Part shown: piece after piece, positions 37,403 through 47,287 of the stretch
How positions within the stretch are numbered: position 1 is the stretch's first letter
Layout: each line of letters begins with the position of its first letter
Assembly (NCBI RefSeq): GCF_007002745.1
Contig: NZ_SGNY01000010.1
Location: forward strand, 124,001-188,000
Origin: Martinezella rhizogenes
GTDB taxonomy: Bacteria > Pseudomonadota > Alphaproteobacteria > Rhizobiales > Rhizobiaceae
Length of the DNA stretch: 64,000 nt
Direction of reading: 5' to 3'
The notes under the pieces: generated by a model
What the model saw: only the letters and a program-made list of their open reading frames with translations
Database searches by the model: none
What the model was told of the DNA's origin: nothing
Made by a program: the position numbers and the translations under genes

Positions 37403-38293
37403 ATGGAAAAGCGCGCCGTCTTCAAAAGCACGTGGTTGCCCGTGCTGTTCGCCCTGCCGCAGCTTCTGCTGATCTTCCTGTTCTTCTATTGGCCCGTGGC
37501 AGCGGTCATCAACTGGGCCTTCACGCTCGAACCGCCCTTCGGCGGCGCTGCGGAATTTGTCGGCCTTGCCAATTTCGAGGAAACCTTCCTCGATCCGCTT
37601 TACTGGCAATCCGTGCTGGTCAGCATGGTTTTCGCCATTGCCGGCCCGTTCTTCACCATCCTCATCGGCCTCGTGCTGGCGCTGTGCGTCGATCGCGCCC
37701 TGCCCGGATCCGGTTTCTTCCGGGTGCTTTATATCCTGCCCTATGCCATCGCGGGTCCTGCCGCCGGCATGGCCTTCCGCTTCATCCTGTCACCCGAGCG
37801 TGGTCTCGCCGCCTCCCTCAACGCCTGGTGGCCGGATATCTGGAACCCGGCCAAATACGGCGAACACGCACTGATCCTCGTCATCGTCATCTTCATCTGG
37901 AAATGGGCCGGATACACCTTCATCTTCCTGTTTGCCGGCCTGCAATCCGTTCCGCGCTCGCTGACGGAAGCCGCCGCCATGGACGGTTCCGGCCCCATCC
38001 GCCGCGCCATCGATATCCAGGTGCCGCTGCTCGCGCCGACCCTGTTCTTCCTGACCGTGATCATGATGACCGAAGGCTTCGTCGGCGCCGACACGTTCGG
38101 CATCGTCGCCACCACCACCGAAGGCGGCCCCAACCGCGCGACGGAAGTGATGGTCTACCGCATCGTCAGCGAAGCCTTCGAGGGGCTGAACTATTCCGGC
38201 GCCTCGGCGCAGAGCCTCGTCCTCATCGGCCTCATCATGGTTTTCACCTTCATCCAGTTCCGCTTCGTCGAGCGGCAGGTCCATTACAAGTGA
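37403..38293 (+). CDS. ugpA: sn-Glycerol-3-phosphate ABC permease UgpA
   Basis: 296 residues, MalF-type permease with six hydrophobic spans. The cytoplasmic EAA loop is seen as LTEAAAMDGSGPIRRAIDIQVPLLAPTLFF. The C-terminal helix is typical (ALIGLIMVFTFIQFRFVERQVHYK-like end). It is the second gene of ugpBAEC and pairs with UgpE. The RBS before the ATG is weak, consistent with lower output than ugpB. Confidence 0.92.
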   Translation: MEKRAVFKSTWLPVLFALPQLLLIFLFFYWPVAAVINWAFTLEPPFGGAAEFVGLANFEETFLDPLYWQSVLVSMVFAIAGPFFTILIGLVLALCVDRALPGSGFFRVLYILPYAIAGPAAGMAFRFILSPERGLAASLNAWWPDIWNPAKYGEHALILVIVIFIWKWAGYTFIFLFAGLQSVPRSLTEAAAMDGSGPIRRAIDIQVPLLAPTLFFLTVIMMTEGFVGADTFGIVATTTEGGPNRATEVMVYRIVSEAFEGLNYSGASAQSLVLIGLIMVFTFIQFRFVERQVHYK

Positions 38294-38300
38294 GGCGGCG

Positions 38301-39185
38301 ATGATCCAGCGCACCCCCTATGCCGACGCCCTGACCTATATTCTGATGGTCGCCGGTTTCCTTCTGCTCATCGGCCCCTTCGTCGTCATCATCGCCGGAG
38401 CGAGCCAGACGATAACCCAGGTCAACAGCGTACCGTTCCACTTTATGCCGCAGGGCGAGTTTCTCGCCAATGCCGAGACAGCCTGGAAACGCGCCAATCT
38501 CGGCAATGCGCTGTGGAACAGCATGATCATGGCGACGCTCGTCACGATCGGCAAGGTCGCGCTTTCGGCGTTTACCGCCTTCGCCATCGTCTTCTTCCGC
38601 TCGCCGCTCAAACATCTGTTCTTCTGGACGGTGTTCATCACCCTCATGCTGCCGCTCGAAGTGCGCGTCGTGCCGACTTATTCGGTGGCGGCCGATCTTT
38701 TTCAGCCGTTCCGTTCCATTCTCGGCCTGTTCGGCATCGAGGTGACGGTGGAGTGGAACCTTCTCAACTCCTATGCGGGCCTCACCCTGCCGCTGGTCGC
38801 CACCGCCACCGGCACCTTCCTCTACCGGCAGTTCTTCATGACCATCCCGGACGAGCTGGCGGAGGCCGCGCGCATGGACGGTTCGGGCGCGATACGTTTC
38901 TTCGTGGAGATGCTCCTGCCATTGTCACGCACCAACATGGCGGCGCTCACCACCATCATGTTCGTTTATGCCTGGAACCAGTATCTCTGGCCGCTCCTGA
39001 TGGTCACCGACCCTTCCTACAAGACGGTGATGATGTCGCTACGGGCGCTGTTGCCCGCCGAAGACGGCACGCCGGACTGGAACGTCACGCTCGCCGGCTC
39101 GCTCATCATCATCACACCGCCGCTTCTCGTCGTGGCCTTCCTGCAACGCTGGTTCGTCCGCGGTCTCGTTTCGTCCGAGAAGTGA
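38301..39185 (+). CDS. ugpE: sn-Glycerol-3-phosphate ABC permease UgpE
   Basis: 294 residues, MalG-type permease starting 7 bases after ugpA. Six hydrophobic spans are present, with the EAA loop [25 protein letters not shown] followed by [17 protein letters not shown]. The UgpE-like C-terminus ([14 protein letters not shown]) is present. It forms the translocation pore with UgpA and is coupled to UgpC. Confidence 0.92.
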   Translation: MIQRTPYADALTYILMVAGFLLLIGPFVVIIAGASQTITQVNSVPFHFMPQGEFLANAETAWKRANLGNALWNSMIMATLVTIGKVALSAFTAFAIVFFRSPLKHLFFWTVFITLMLPLEVRVVPTYSVAADLFQPFRSILGLFGIEVTVEWNLLNSYAGLTLPLVATATGTFLYRQFFMTIPDELAEAARMDGSGAIRFFVEMLLPLSRTNMAALTTIMFVYAWNQYLWPLLMVTDPSYKTVMMSLRALLPAEDGTPDWNVTLAGSLIIITPPLLVVAFLQRWFVRGLVSSEK

Positions 39186-39219
39186 CGGCGCGCGGTTTTC
39201 AACAACAAGGTTTCCCATC

Positions 39220-40344
39220 ATGGCTCAGATCGATATCCGCCAGGTCCGCAAATCCTACGGCAAGACACCCACCCTGCATGGCGTGGATCTCTCTTTCGAA
39301 TCCGGCGAATTCGTCGTCATCCTCGGCCCCTCGGGCTGCGGCAAATCCACGCTTCTGCGCATGATCGCCGGGCTGGAAGACATTACATCAGGTGAAATCG
39401 CCATTGGCGGGCGCGTCGTCAACAGGCTCGAGCCGCGTGAACGCGGCTGCGCCATGGTGTTCCAGAATTATGCGCTTTACCCGCATATGTCGGTCGCCAG
39501 CAATATCGGTTATGCGCTGAAGGTTGCCGGCGTCGCCAAGGCCGAGCGCCTGCGCCGCATCGAAGAAACCGCAAAGATCGTCGGCCTTACCGATTTTCTG
39601 GAACGCAAGCCGGCCGCCCTTTCCGGTGGCCAGCGCCAGCGCGTCGCCATGGCCCGCGCGATCATCCGCGAACCGCAGGTGTTCCTGTTCGACGAGCCGC
39701 TCTCCAACCTCGATGCCAAGCTGCGCGTCACCATGCGCGCCGAAATCCGCAAGCTGCACCAGCGCCTGTCCGCCACCTCCGTTTTCGTCACCCATGACCA
39801 GGTGGAGGCGATGACGCTGGCCGACCGGCTGGTGGTGATGAACAAGGGCAATGTCGAGCAAGTCGGCCATCCGCTCGACATCTATCATCGCCCGGCCACC
39901 ACCTTCGTCGCATCCTTCATCGGCTCCCCGGCGATGAACCTGTTCACGACAAGGGTCGAAGTCGAATCACCTGCCGTGATGCTGGGCGGCGCGGCGGTCA
40001 GGCTCTTCCCTGAGACCGGTCTCGAACTGCGCGGCCGCGACGTGACGGTCGGCATTCGCCCGGAACATTGCCTTGTCAGCAAGGAAGAGGGTGCTGGCGT
40101 ACCGGCGATCGTCGATTTCGTCGAAGAACTCGGCTCCGGCCGCATCGTGCATGCCGAGATCGCCGGCGAAACCTTTTCCGCCGCAATCGGCGAAGACCTT
40201 TCGGTCAAACCCGGCCAGCGCATCCACCTCACCATGCCGCCTGCGCACCTGCATTTCTTCGACCCGGCTACCGGCAAGAGGATCGAAACGGAAGGAGCGG
40301 CCGAGGCCAGTAACGTCGGCAAGGAGGCATTGCTGGCGGTCTAA
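39220..40344 (+). CDS. ugpC: sn-Glycerol-3-phosphate ABC ATPase UgpC
   Basis: 374 residues, MalK/UgpC-type ATPase. Walker [10 protein letters not shown], signature [15 protein letters not shown], Walker [17 protein letters not shown], and switch His in [14 protein letters not shown]. The C-terminal ~130 residues form the OB-fold regulatory domain ([12 protein letters not shown]). It completes ugpBAEC. It ends 18 bases from the convergent arabinoside-transport permease gene, with no clear terminator between. Confidence 0.93.
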   Translation: MAQIDIRQVRKSYGKTPTLHGVDLSFESGEFVVILGPSGCGKSTLLRMIAGLEDITSGEIAIGGRVVNRLEPRERGCAMVFQNYALYPHMSVASNIGYALKVAGVAKAERLRRIEETAKIVGLTDFLERKPAALSGGQRQRVAMARAIIREPQVFLFDEPLSNLDAKLRVTMRAEIRKLHQRLSATSVFVTHDQVEAMTLADRLVVMNKGNVEQVGHPLDIYHRPATTFVASFIGSPAMNLFTTRVEVESPAVMLGGAAVRLFPETGLELRGRDVTVGIRPEHCLVSKEEGAGVPAIVDFVEELGSGRIVHAEIAGETFSAAIGEDLSVKPGQRIHLTMPPAHLHFFDPATGKRIETEGAAEASNVGKEALLAV

Positions 40345-40362
40345 AAGACAAGGCCTTTCGGC

Positions 40363-41190
40363 TTACCCCTTCACGCCTGACGAAATCATGATGGCCTCCG
40401 TCACGCGGCGCTGGAAGATGACGTAAGCGATGATGACCGGTAGTGCTGCCAGCATCGCAACGGCCATCAGGCGGGCATAAGCGACACCGAAGGCGTCGTT
40501 GACCTGGGTGATGCCGACGGGGATCGTCATCATGTTTTCCGAGGTGACGACGAGGAACGGCCAGAAGAAGGCGTTCCACACCGAAATGAAGGTCACGATC
40601 GCCATGGCGGTCGTGATCCCCCAGTTGAGCGGCAGATAGACCCGGAACAGGATCGTGTATTCGCCGCCGCCATCCAGCACCACGGCTTCGCGCATCTCCT
40701 TCGGCACGCTGTCGAAGAACTGCTTGTAGACGATGATGACGATGGGGGTGATGAGCTGCGGCAGGATGATGCCGGCCCAGGTGTTGATGAGGTTGAGGTT
40801 CTTCATCAGGATGAATTGCGTGACGACAAGCGTCTGCGCCGGCACCATGAAACTTGCCAGCACGATGCCATAGAGCAGCCGCCGTCCCGGAAAGCGGATC
40901 TGCGACAGCGCATAGGCGCACAGCATGGAAATGAACAGGACGGAGACCGTGACGATGACAGCGGTGCCGATGGAATTGACATACCAGGTCAGCAGCCGCG
41001 TGTTGAAGATGGCGTTCACATAGGCACCCAGCTGGAACTCATCCGGCAGCAGCGATGTGTTGCCGGCGACATTTTCATCGGAGCGAAGCGACGTGACAAA
41101 ACTCCAGTAGAGCGGAAAAATCCACACCAGCGCCGCCGAAAAGGTCAAAAGGGTGAGAACAATATTCTCGAGTTTTCGGGTCGGGCTCAT
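40363..41190 (-). CDS. Sugar ABC permease, MalG-type (arabinoside transporter)
   Basis: 275 residues; the start at 41190 overlaps the previous stop by 4 bases (ATGA). Six hydrophobic spans and the EAA loop EMREAVVLDGGGEYTILFRVYLPLN are visible, and the C-terminus has the MalG-like FQRRVTEAIMISSGVKG. The long in-frame extension to 41436 lies wholly inside the upstream permease gene and is not used. It is the last gene of the leftward abfA operon. Confidence 0.92.
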   Translation of the reverse strand: MSPTRKLENIVLTLLTFSAALVWIFPLYWSFVTSLRSDENVAGNTSLLPDEFQLGAYVNAIFNTRLLTWYVNSIGTAVIVTVSVLFISMLCAYALSQIRFPGRRLLYGIVLASFMVPAQTLVVTQFILMKNLNLINTWAGIILPQLITPIVIIVYKQFFDSVPKEMREAVVLDGGGEYTILFRVYLPLNWGITTAMAIVTFISVWNAFFWPFLVVTSENMMTIPVGITQVNDAFGVAYARLMAVAMLAALPVIIAYVIFQRRVTEAIMISSGVKG

Positions 41191-42071
41191 GAGTTCCTCC
41201 GGATGCGCAGCAGCTGGAACTGAAGAACGGAAACGATGACGATCAACAGGAAAAGCACGGTCGCGACGGCCGAGGCATAACCGCCATTGTTCATCTGGAA
41301 GGCCTCCCGGTAGACCTTGAGGAGAAGCACAAAGCTGGAATTGAAAGGGCCGCCGCCGCTCAACAAGTAAATCTGGTCGAATATCTTCAGTTGCAGGATC
41401 AGTTGCAGCGTCAGGACAAGGGCCGTCACGGGCCACAGAAGCGGCCAGGTGACGCGGCGGAAGCGTTGCCAGGTCGTCGCGCCATCCAGTGCCGCCGCTT
41501 CATAAAGTTCGGCCGGAATATTGCGCAGGCCGGCAATGAACAGCAGCACGTTAAAACCGTTCGTCCACCAGATGGTGACGACAGCGACCATCGGCATCAC
41601 CCAATAGGGGTTTTTGAAGACGGCGACCGGCTTGCCCGCCAGCAGCGAAATGACCGGTTGCAGAACACCGAACTGCAGATCGAGCATCCATGCCCAGATC
41701 TCCGTCACCACAGAAACCGGCAGCACGTAAGGCAGGAAAAACAGGCTCATGGCGATTGTCTGCCCGATGCCCGACAGCCGGCTGACGGCAAGCGAAATCA
41801 TCAGCGCGATGATGGTGGTCGGCACCACGGTCAAGAGAACGAAATAACCGTTGTTCTTCAGCGAGGTGACAAACAGCCGGTCGCCCAGCAGTTTCGCGTA
41901 GTTTTCAAACCCGACCCAGTTTCCCTCGCCGATCAGCGGCGCATCGGTAAAGCTGATGCGCACCATCTCGATCAGCGGATAAAGGAAGAAAGTGGCGAAG
42001 ACGACGATGAATGGCGTCACCATCGACAGCGCGATCAGCGACTTCTTCCGCCGGTTTTCAATCATTGCCAT
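41187..42071 (-). CDS. Sugar ABC permease, MalF-type (arabinoside transporter)
   Basis: 294 residues, GGAGG six bases before the ATG. Six spans; EAA loop ELYEAAALDGATTWQRFRRVTWPLLWPVT; the first helix follows a basic N-terminus (MAMIENRRKKSLIALSMVTPF). It pairs with the MalG-type permease at 40363. Arabinoside or arabino-oligosaccharide uptake is inferred from the linked GH51 gene. Confidence 0.92.
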   Translation of the reverse strand: MAMIENRRKKSLIALSMVTPFIVVFATFFLYPLIEMVRISFTDAPLIGEGNWVGFENYAKLLGDRLFVTSLKNNGYFVLLTVVPTTIIALMISLAVSRLSGIGQTIAMSLFFLPYVLPVSVVTEIWAWMLDLQFGVLQPVISLLAGKPVAVFKNPYWVMPMVAVVTIWWTNGFNVLLFIAGLRNIPAELYEAAALDGATTWQRFRRVTWPLLWPVTALVLTLQLILQLKIFDQIYLLSGGGPFNSSFVLLLKVYREAFQMNNGGYASAVATVLFLLIVIVSVLQFQLLRIRRNS

Positions 42072-42140
42072 GGAATGCCTCCGGGCCTCTGCGCATTGCG
42101 CGATGCCCTCCAGCCATCGGGGCCGGAGGGCAGGCGTGGA

Positions 42141-43415
42141 TTATTTGAGTTTGCCCTGAAGTTCGGACTGGATCTGCTCGACGGCTTCCGCGCTGCCGAC
42201 AAAACCCTGAATGGCCGGTGCGATGACGTTGAGTGCCGCGTCATAGGCCGGAGAGGCAACCCCGGTAATCGTGGTCTTGGGGTCAAACACCGCCGCCTCC
42301 GCCAGCGTGGCATAGGTGGCGTTGGGCTGCATGGCCTTATATTCGGGACTTTCGGTAATCGATTTATAGGCTGGAATATGTCCGGCATCGGCCCAGCTGA
42401 TGGCGTGTTTTTCCATCCAGCCGATCACCGTCATGACGGCGGCGCGTTTTTCGCCGGAAACCGTCTTGTCACCTTCATTGGGGATGGCAAAAGCATGGGA
42501 ATCCGCCCAGGTGGCGCGTTTGCCCATCAAAGGCGGCACTTCCACCGCGCTCCATTTGAAACCGAGCTTGCCGTTCTTTTCCAGATCCTTGTAAGTCGGC
42601 ACTTCCCAGACGCCATTCAGCTGGAAAGCAGATTTGCCGGCGGAAAACAGCGCCACCGAGGCCTCATATTCCGCCTGTTCCGGCGCCCAGCCGTTTTCCC
42701 GCCATCTGGACATGGTGTCGATGGCTTTGGTGGCCTTTTCGGCATTGTCGCCGGCCAGAACCTCCTTGCCGGTGACGAGTTCGCCACCCTGCTGCGACAG
42801 CAGCGTGTAGAACACCCGCCACACTCCGCCTTCACCGCCCGACTGATAGGTGATCGGCGTCTCAACGCCATTTTCCTTCGCCCAGGCGAGCGCCTTTTCG
42901 AAATCCTCGATCGTCTTTATGCCGGTCAGCTTGCCTTCGGCATCGAGATAGGGAGAGCCCTTCAGAAGATCGGCGTTGTAATACAGAACAAGGGCGTGAA
43001 TATCGAACGGCACGGCATAAAGCTTGCCATCCTGGGTGGCCGCCTCCACCGGCGCGCTGAAGAAGTCTTCCGTCTTCAGCCCGGCATCCTCAAGATCCTT
43101 CGCGGTGATTTCGCTCAGCACTTTTTCTTCAAGGCCAAGCGGCGCGCGCGACAGGTGATAGGTCATGATATCCGGCCCAGAACCCACCGCAGAGGCCGTT
43201 CTGACCTTGGTGTAAAAGGGAACGCCCCATTCCAGCGTCGTGCCCTTGATCTGGATATCGGGATGTTCCTTGTTGAAGGCCTCGATCAGCGCTTTCATGC
43301 GCACGCCGTCACCACCGGCCAGAAAGTCCCACCAGATGATATCCTGCTTGGCAAGCGCCGGCATGGCGGTCAAACCCAGAACCGTGCCGATAAGCAATGT
43401 CTTGATCAATCGCAT
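42141..43415 (-). CDS. Sugar ABC transporter substrate-binding protein (arabinoside transporter)
   Basis: 424 residues; ATG at 43415 is 7 bases from GGGAGG (an ATG two codons earlier is too close). Signal peptide LIKTLLIGTVLGLTAMPALAK. Family 1 sugar-binding protein with the early IIWWDFLAGGDGVRMKALI and the later PNEGDKTVSGEKRAAVMTVI helix. It would bind the arabinose-containing substrate in the periplasm. It lies between the ATPase gene and the permease genes of the same operon; a small AGGCGC/GCGCCT hairpin (43472-43489) precedes it. Confidence 0.91.
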   Translation of the reverse strand: MRLIKTLLIGTVLGLTAMPALAKQDIIWWDFLAGGDGVRMKALIEAFNKEHPDIQIKGTTLEWGVPFYTKVRTASAVGSGPDIMTYHLSRAPLGLEEKVLSEITAKDLEDAGLKTEDFFSAPVEAATQDGKLYAVPFDIHALVLYYNADLLKGSPYLDAEGKLTGIKTIEDFEKALAWAKENGVETPITYQSGGEGGVWRVFYTLLSQQGGELVTGKEVLAGDNAEKATKAIDTMSRWRENGWAPEQAEYEASVALFSAGKSAFQLNGVWEVPTYKDLEKNGKLGFKWSAVEVPPLMGKRATWADSHAFAIPNEGDKTVSGEKRAAVMTVIGWMEKHAISWADAGHIPAYKSITESPEYKAMQPNATYATLAEAAVFDPKTTITGVASPAYDAALNVIAPAIQGFVGSAEAVEQIQSELQGKLK

Positions 43416-43487
43416 CGTCATTCCTCCCGTTTCTTGAAACACCCCGTCAGGGGATGGTTTGCTGCATCGAAAGGCGCCTCCTCGCGC

Positions 43488-44561
43488 CTATCGCAACCTT
43501 TTGCCGTCGCTGTCGAAAACCAGAATCCTGTCCGGCGAGGCGCTGAGCGAGACGGACCGGCCATCCAGTTGCTCGCGGGAGCCCTGCCGCTGCACGATAA
43601 GCTCCTTTCCCGCCCCGGTGCGGGTGTAGAGGTAAGACAGATCGCCAAGCTCCTCGGCCACCTCGACGATTACGGGCAAGACGCCCTCATCCGTGATCGC
43701 CAGATGTTCCGGCCTGATACCGATCTCCAGCCGCTGGCCGGGCGACACCGGCTGCGACAACCGCGCTTCGAGAGGCCGCTCGCCGCCTTCGAGCACAAGC
43801 GTCACGCGGCCATCGCGCTGTTCCACCACATCGGCCTGCAGGAAATTCATCGCTGGCGATCCGATAAAACCCGCCACGAAACGATTGTCGGGATCGTCAT
43901 AAAGCGTCAGCGGCGCGCCCGCCTGCTGCACGATGCCGCCCTTCAGCACGAAAATCCTGTCGGCAAGCGTCATCGCTTCCACCTGGTCATGCGTGACATA
44001 GATCATCGTCGCGCCGAGCTTGCGGTGCAGCCGCGTCAGTTCCAGCCGCATCTGCACGCGCAACTCGGCGTCCAGATTGGACAGGGGTTCATCGAACAGG
44101 AACACTTTCGGCTGCCGCACGATGGCGCGGCCGATGGCCACACGCTGCCTCTGGCCGCCTGAAAGCTGGGAGGGCCTTTTGTGCAGATGCTCGTCAAGCT
44201 GCAGGATACGGGAGGCCTCACCCACCCTCTCATTCACCTCCGCCTTCGGCCGGCGGGCAAGCCGCAGGCTGAAAGCCATGTTCTCGAACACCGTCAGATG
44301 CGGATAGAGCGCATAATTCTGGAAGACCATCGCCACGCCGCGATCCGCCGGTTCGACCGCGGTGACATCACGGTCGTCAATGGCGATGCGGCCGCCACTG
44401 GTTTCCTCAAGCCCGGCGATCATGCGCAACAGGGTGGATTTTCCGCAACCGGAAGGCCCCACGAACACCGCGAAGCTGCCGGTCGGGATTTCCATCGAGA
44501 CGTCCCGGATCGCTGCGAACGATCCGAAGGACTTGGCGATATTGTTGAGACGGACACCCAT
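43488..44561 (-). CDS. Sugar ABC ATPase, MalK/UgpC-type (arabinoside transporter)
   Basis: 357 residues; the ATG at 44561 is preferred over the GTG one codon earlier (GAGG upstream). Walker [11 protein letters not shown], signature [15 protein letters not shown], Walker [16 protein letters not shown], switch His in [14 protein letters not shown], and a C-terminal regulatory OB-domain ([12 protein letters not shown]). It lies 7 bases downstream of the GH51 gene, in the same operon. Confidence 0.93.
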   Translation of the reverse strand: MGVRLNNIAKSFGSFAAIRDVSMEIPTGSFAVFVGPSGCGKSTLLRMIAGLEETSGGRIAIDDRDVTAVEPADRGVAMVFQNYALYPHLTVFENMAFSLRLARRPKAEVNERVGEASRILQLDEHLHKRPSQLSGGQRQRVAIGRAIVRQPKVFLFDEPLSNLDAELRVQMRLELTRLHRKLGATMIYVTHDQVEAMTLADRIFVLKGGIVQQAGAPLTLYDDPDNRFVAGFIGSPAMNFLQADVVEQRDGRVTLVLEGGERPLEARLSQPVSPGQRLEIGIRPEHLAITDEGVLPVIVEVAEELGDLSYLYTRTGAGKELIVQRQGSREQLDGRSVSLSASPDRILVFDSDGKRLR

Positions 44562-44568
44562 CACCGCC

Positions 44569-46080
44569 TCACTGAACCTTCAGGCGCAGCACATGGTAGG
44601 ACAGGGCCGGCACGGAGCCTTTGAGTGCCCCATCCTCGACAGCGACGCCACTGCCCGGCACCGGCACGACGCGGTCGGGCTGGTCGGGGCCATTTCCAAC
44701 CCGCAGGTCATATCCCGCCATCGCAAGATGCAGGCTGAGGGTGGCGGATGAAAATCCGGTGAGGCTGACATTGATCTCCGCCGCCTCGGTGAGATGGCGG
44801 TTGAGGACAAACAGCGTCACCACGCCTTCTTCCTCGCTGAAGACCCCGGCAACATCGAGATATTTGACGTCGTCAGCAGCGTTGCAATCGTAGGTCGGGC
44901 AATCCACTGCAACATTCAGCGCAACACCACGGCCATAAAGCGAGGCAAACTGATAGGGGTAATAGATCGTCTGGCGCCAGGCCGGCCCGTTCTTTTCCGC
45001 CCGGATGGGGGCTATGACGTTGACGAGCTGGGCGATGCAGGCGATGCGTACCCGGTCTGAGCGGCGAATGAACTCATTCAGCAGACCGGCAACGAAGAGC
45101 GCATCCTCGAAATTATAGGTCTCTTCCAGCAGGGCCGGCGCTTCCGGCCAGTCCCAGCTCTTGACGCGTTTGCTGTCGTCTTCGCGGATGTGATACCAGA
45201 CGTTCCATTCGTCAAAGCAGATGGAAACATCATTCTTGGCGCGCTTCTTGGCTTTCACATAATCGATGACGCCGGCAATCGTCTGGATATAACGGCCGGT
45301 CTCTTCGATCTTGCCGAAATAATTCAGCGTGTCGCGGCTGTTATTGCCGAAATATTTGTGCAGCGAGATATGATCGACATTCTCGTAGCATTCCTCCAGC
45401 ACCTCGCGTTCCCATTCGGGATAGGTCGGCATGCCGTCATTCGAACTGCCGCAGACGATCGCTTCAATTGTCGGGTCGAAGCCCTTGAAAGCCTTGGCGG
45501 TTTCATTGGCGAGCCGGCCATATTCCACGGCCGTCTTGTGGCCGATCTGCCAGGGGCCGTCCATCTCGTTGCCGAGGCACCACATCTTCACGCCATGCGG
45601 TTGCTCGGTGCCGTGGCTGCGGCGCAGATCGCTAAGCTCGGTGCCACCTGGGAAATTCACATATTCAAGGAAGTTGCGGGCATCATCCAGACCACGGGAG
45701 CCGAGATTGACCGCAAGCATCATCTCGATGCCGGCCATAGAGGCCCAGTCTGCGAATTCATTGATGCCGATCTGGTTGGTTTCCTTCGACCGCCAGGCAA
45801 GGTCCAGACGAATAGGCCGCTTGTCGCGCGGGCCGATACCGTCTTCCCAGCGATAGGCCGAAACGAAATTGCCGCCGGGATAACGGATGGCGGGAATCTT
45901 CAGGTCCTGCACGAATTTCAGGACATCCCTGCGAAAGCCGTTCTCATCCGCCTGCGGATGGCCGGGCTCGTAAATCCCGCCATAGATCGCACGCCCCATA
46001 TGTTCGATGAAGGCGGAATATAGGCGATCGTCGATACGCCCAATCCGGAAGTCCCGGTGGACTGAAACCCGCGCTTTCAT
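44569..46080 (-). CDS. abfA: Alpha-L-arabinofuranosidase, glycoside hydrolase family 51
   Basis: 503 residues; start at 46080 with GGGAGGAGAACCT upstream. The (beta/alpha)8 barrel has both catalytic residues: acid/base Glu172 in WCLGNEMDGPWQ and nucleophile Glu291 in CFDEWNVWYH. Other GH51 markers are FIEHMGRAIYGGIYEPGH and IRYPGGNFVSAYRWEDGIGP. There is no signal peptide, so it hydrolyses imported alpha-L-arabinofuranosides in the cytoplasm. It is the first structural gene of the leftward operon; the 3' genes encode its importer. A perfect palindrome lies 31 bases upstream of the start. Confidence 0.95.
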   Translation of the reverse strand: MKARVSVHRDFRIGRIDDRLYSAFIEHMGRAIYGGIYEPGHPQADENGFRRDVLKFVQDLKIPAIRYPGGNFVSAYRWEDGIGPRDKRPIRLDLAWRSKETNQIGINEFADWASMAGIEMMLAVNLGSRGLDDARNFLEYVNFPGGTELSDLRRSHGTEQPHGVKMWCLGNEMDGPWQIGHKTAVEYGRLANETAKAFKGFDPTIEAIVCGSSNDGMPTYPEWEREVLEECYENVDHISLHKYFGNNSRDTLNYFGKIEETGRYIQTIAGVIDYVKAKKRAKNDVSICFDEWNVWYHIREDDSKRVKSWDWPEAPALLEETYNFEDALFVAGLLNEFIRRSDRVRIACIAQLVNVIAPIRAEKNGPAWRQTIYYPYQFASLYGRGVALNVAVDCPTYDCNAADDVKYLDVAGVFSEEEGVVTLFVLNRHLTEAAEINVSLTGFSSATLSLHLAMAGYDLRVGNGPDQPDRVVPVPGSGVAVEDGALKGSVPALSYHVLRLKVQ

Positions 46081-46110
46081 AGGTTCTCCTCCCTGCGCAT
46101 TTATATCATG

Positions 46111-46132
46111 AAATATGGTATAAACCATATTT
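46111..46132. promoter_or_regulatory. Perfect palindromic operator upstream of abfA
   Basis: AAATATGG and CCATATTT are separated by TATAAA, a perfect 8+6+8 inverted repeat. It lies 31 bases upstream of the abfA ATG and downstream of the regulator gene, so it most likely overlaps the operon promoter and is bound by the ArsR-like regulator encoded next to it. Confidence 0.72.
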
Positions 46133-46200
46133 GATAATATAGTTGCCGAGGGAATCCGCGCCTGTCAACCGCGAAAATCATACTTTTAAAATTTGAAGGC

Positions 46201-47130
46201 TCAGTCTGCCGTGCGCAGGCGCAGGACGATGTCCTGATCGTAATTTCCGAAACCCCGGCCGAAGATATTCAACCCGCCCGGATGTTTCGCATCAGCCTTG
46301 ACCTCGATGCGCAGGCGGATGGAACGATGGCTCACCAGATCGATATCCGCCAGCGTCACATCCGAAATGCGGGTGCCATCGACATAGGTCCCCTGCGCCG
46401 TGATGCGCCAGGTTTTGAGCATTCCATATTGCGAACCGGAAAGTTTCCACCAATCGGGCGTAAACACACCCCGCTTGTCACCAAAGTCGCCCGGCGAGGT
46501 CCACACGCCGATCTCCCTGCCATTGACGGAAAGGGTTATGTCCGACGGCCAGTTGCTGTGCGTTCCCGGCACCTCGGAACTGACCTCCATCGAAAACTCG
46601 ATTTCTTCGACGTTTCGGCCCTGAATCTTGGCATTATTGGGGAATTGATATTCCACGAAGCCCGACGTCAGCCACAAGAGCGCCGTCTTCATGCGGTCAG
46701 GATCCATGAAGGTATCGGGCACATCCAGAAGCCCGATAATACCATCAGGCGAACAGATGCCGCAGGGTGCCGTTACCGAACTCTGGGTGTAAAGACCAAG
46801 CGGCATGGCCACCGCTATGTAATTGGAGGCCGCCGGTGTCTCGGGTTTTCGGAAGGAAACGATGAGTTCGTCGCAGGTGGCGAAGCAGATTTTCTGGCTG
46901 CCCTTGCGCGCCTTGCGCGTCTCGGTTCGCAGCAGCCCCGCCTCTTCAAGAACGGCCACGCCGGCGGATACCGTGGACTGAGGCAGGTTCAGCCGCTGCG
47001 CGATCTCGTTGACATTCAGACCGCTCGTCTCGTGCAGCAGCTTCAATATCTGCACGCGGATCAAAGATGCGGCCGCTTTCAGGACATCGAATTCTTTTTC
47101 AGCATCAACCAGGAGGAAATTGGGGGCCAT
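46201..47130 (-). CDS. ArsR-type winged-helix regulator with C-terminal beta-rich domain (arabinoside operon)
   Basis: 309 residues. The N-terminal winged HTH (~12-75; LKAAASLIRVQILKLLHETSGLNVNEIAQRLNLPQSTVSAGVAVLEEAG) is ArsR-like. The remaining ~230 residues are beta-rich with a jelly-roll feel (EFSMEVSSEVPGTHSNWPSD, VNGREIGVWTSPGDFGDKRG), a combination seen in some sugar-operon regulators that bind a glycoside directly. It is the first gene of the leftward set and is separated from abfA by 120 bases holding the palindrome. It likely regulates abfA and the importer in response to arabinosides. Confidence 0.82.
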   Translation of the reverse strand: MAPNFLLVDAEKEFDVLKAAASLIRVQILKLLHETSGLNVNEIAQRLNLPQSTVSAGVAVLEEAGLLRTETRKARKGSQKICFATCDELIVSFRKPETPAASNYIAVAMPLGLYTQSSVTAPCGICSPDGIIGLLDVPDTFMDPDRMKTALLWLTSGFVEYQFPNNAKIQGRNVEEIEFSMEVSSEVPGTHSNWPSDITLSVNGREIGVWTSPGDFGDKRGVFTPDWWKLSGSQYGMLKTWRITAQGTYVDGTRISDVTLADIDLVSHRSIRLRIEVKADAKHPGGLNIFGRGFGNYDQDIVLRLRTAD

Positions 47131-47237
47131 TCTCTAATCTTCAGATTTATCGATCCAGATCAGGATTTCTGGCTTAAATACCCTATACTTGTCCAGTGTT
47201 GTTTATCGTTCGGGCATATCTGAAGGTTAAAGACATG

Positions 47238-47278
47238 AAAAAGGCATCGCCGCGCAGCCTTGGCCGCGTGGCGATGCC
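47238..47278 (-). terminator. Rho-independent terminator of the orphan binding-protein gene
   Basis: A perfect 9-bp outer stem (GGCATCGCC / GGCGATGCC) with a GC-rich inner part is followed, on the minus strand, by TTTTT (47238-47242). It begins 9 bases after the stop codon of the gene at 47288 and separates it from the regulator gene at 46201. Confidence 0.88.
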
Positions 47279-47287
47279 CCTTTGTCG

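Noticed and set aside
41191..41436. Extension of the MalG-type permease gene to 41436
   Set aside because: It would overlap the upstream permease by 250 bases; the ATGA overlap at 41187-41190 is the usual arrangement.
41391..44162. A 923-codon plus-strand ORF opposite the arabinoside ABC genes
   Set aside because: It is antisense to three clear ABC genes, its translation is rich in Arg, His, Gln and Asp with no known domain, and GC-rich third positions on the true strand create such open frames.
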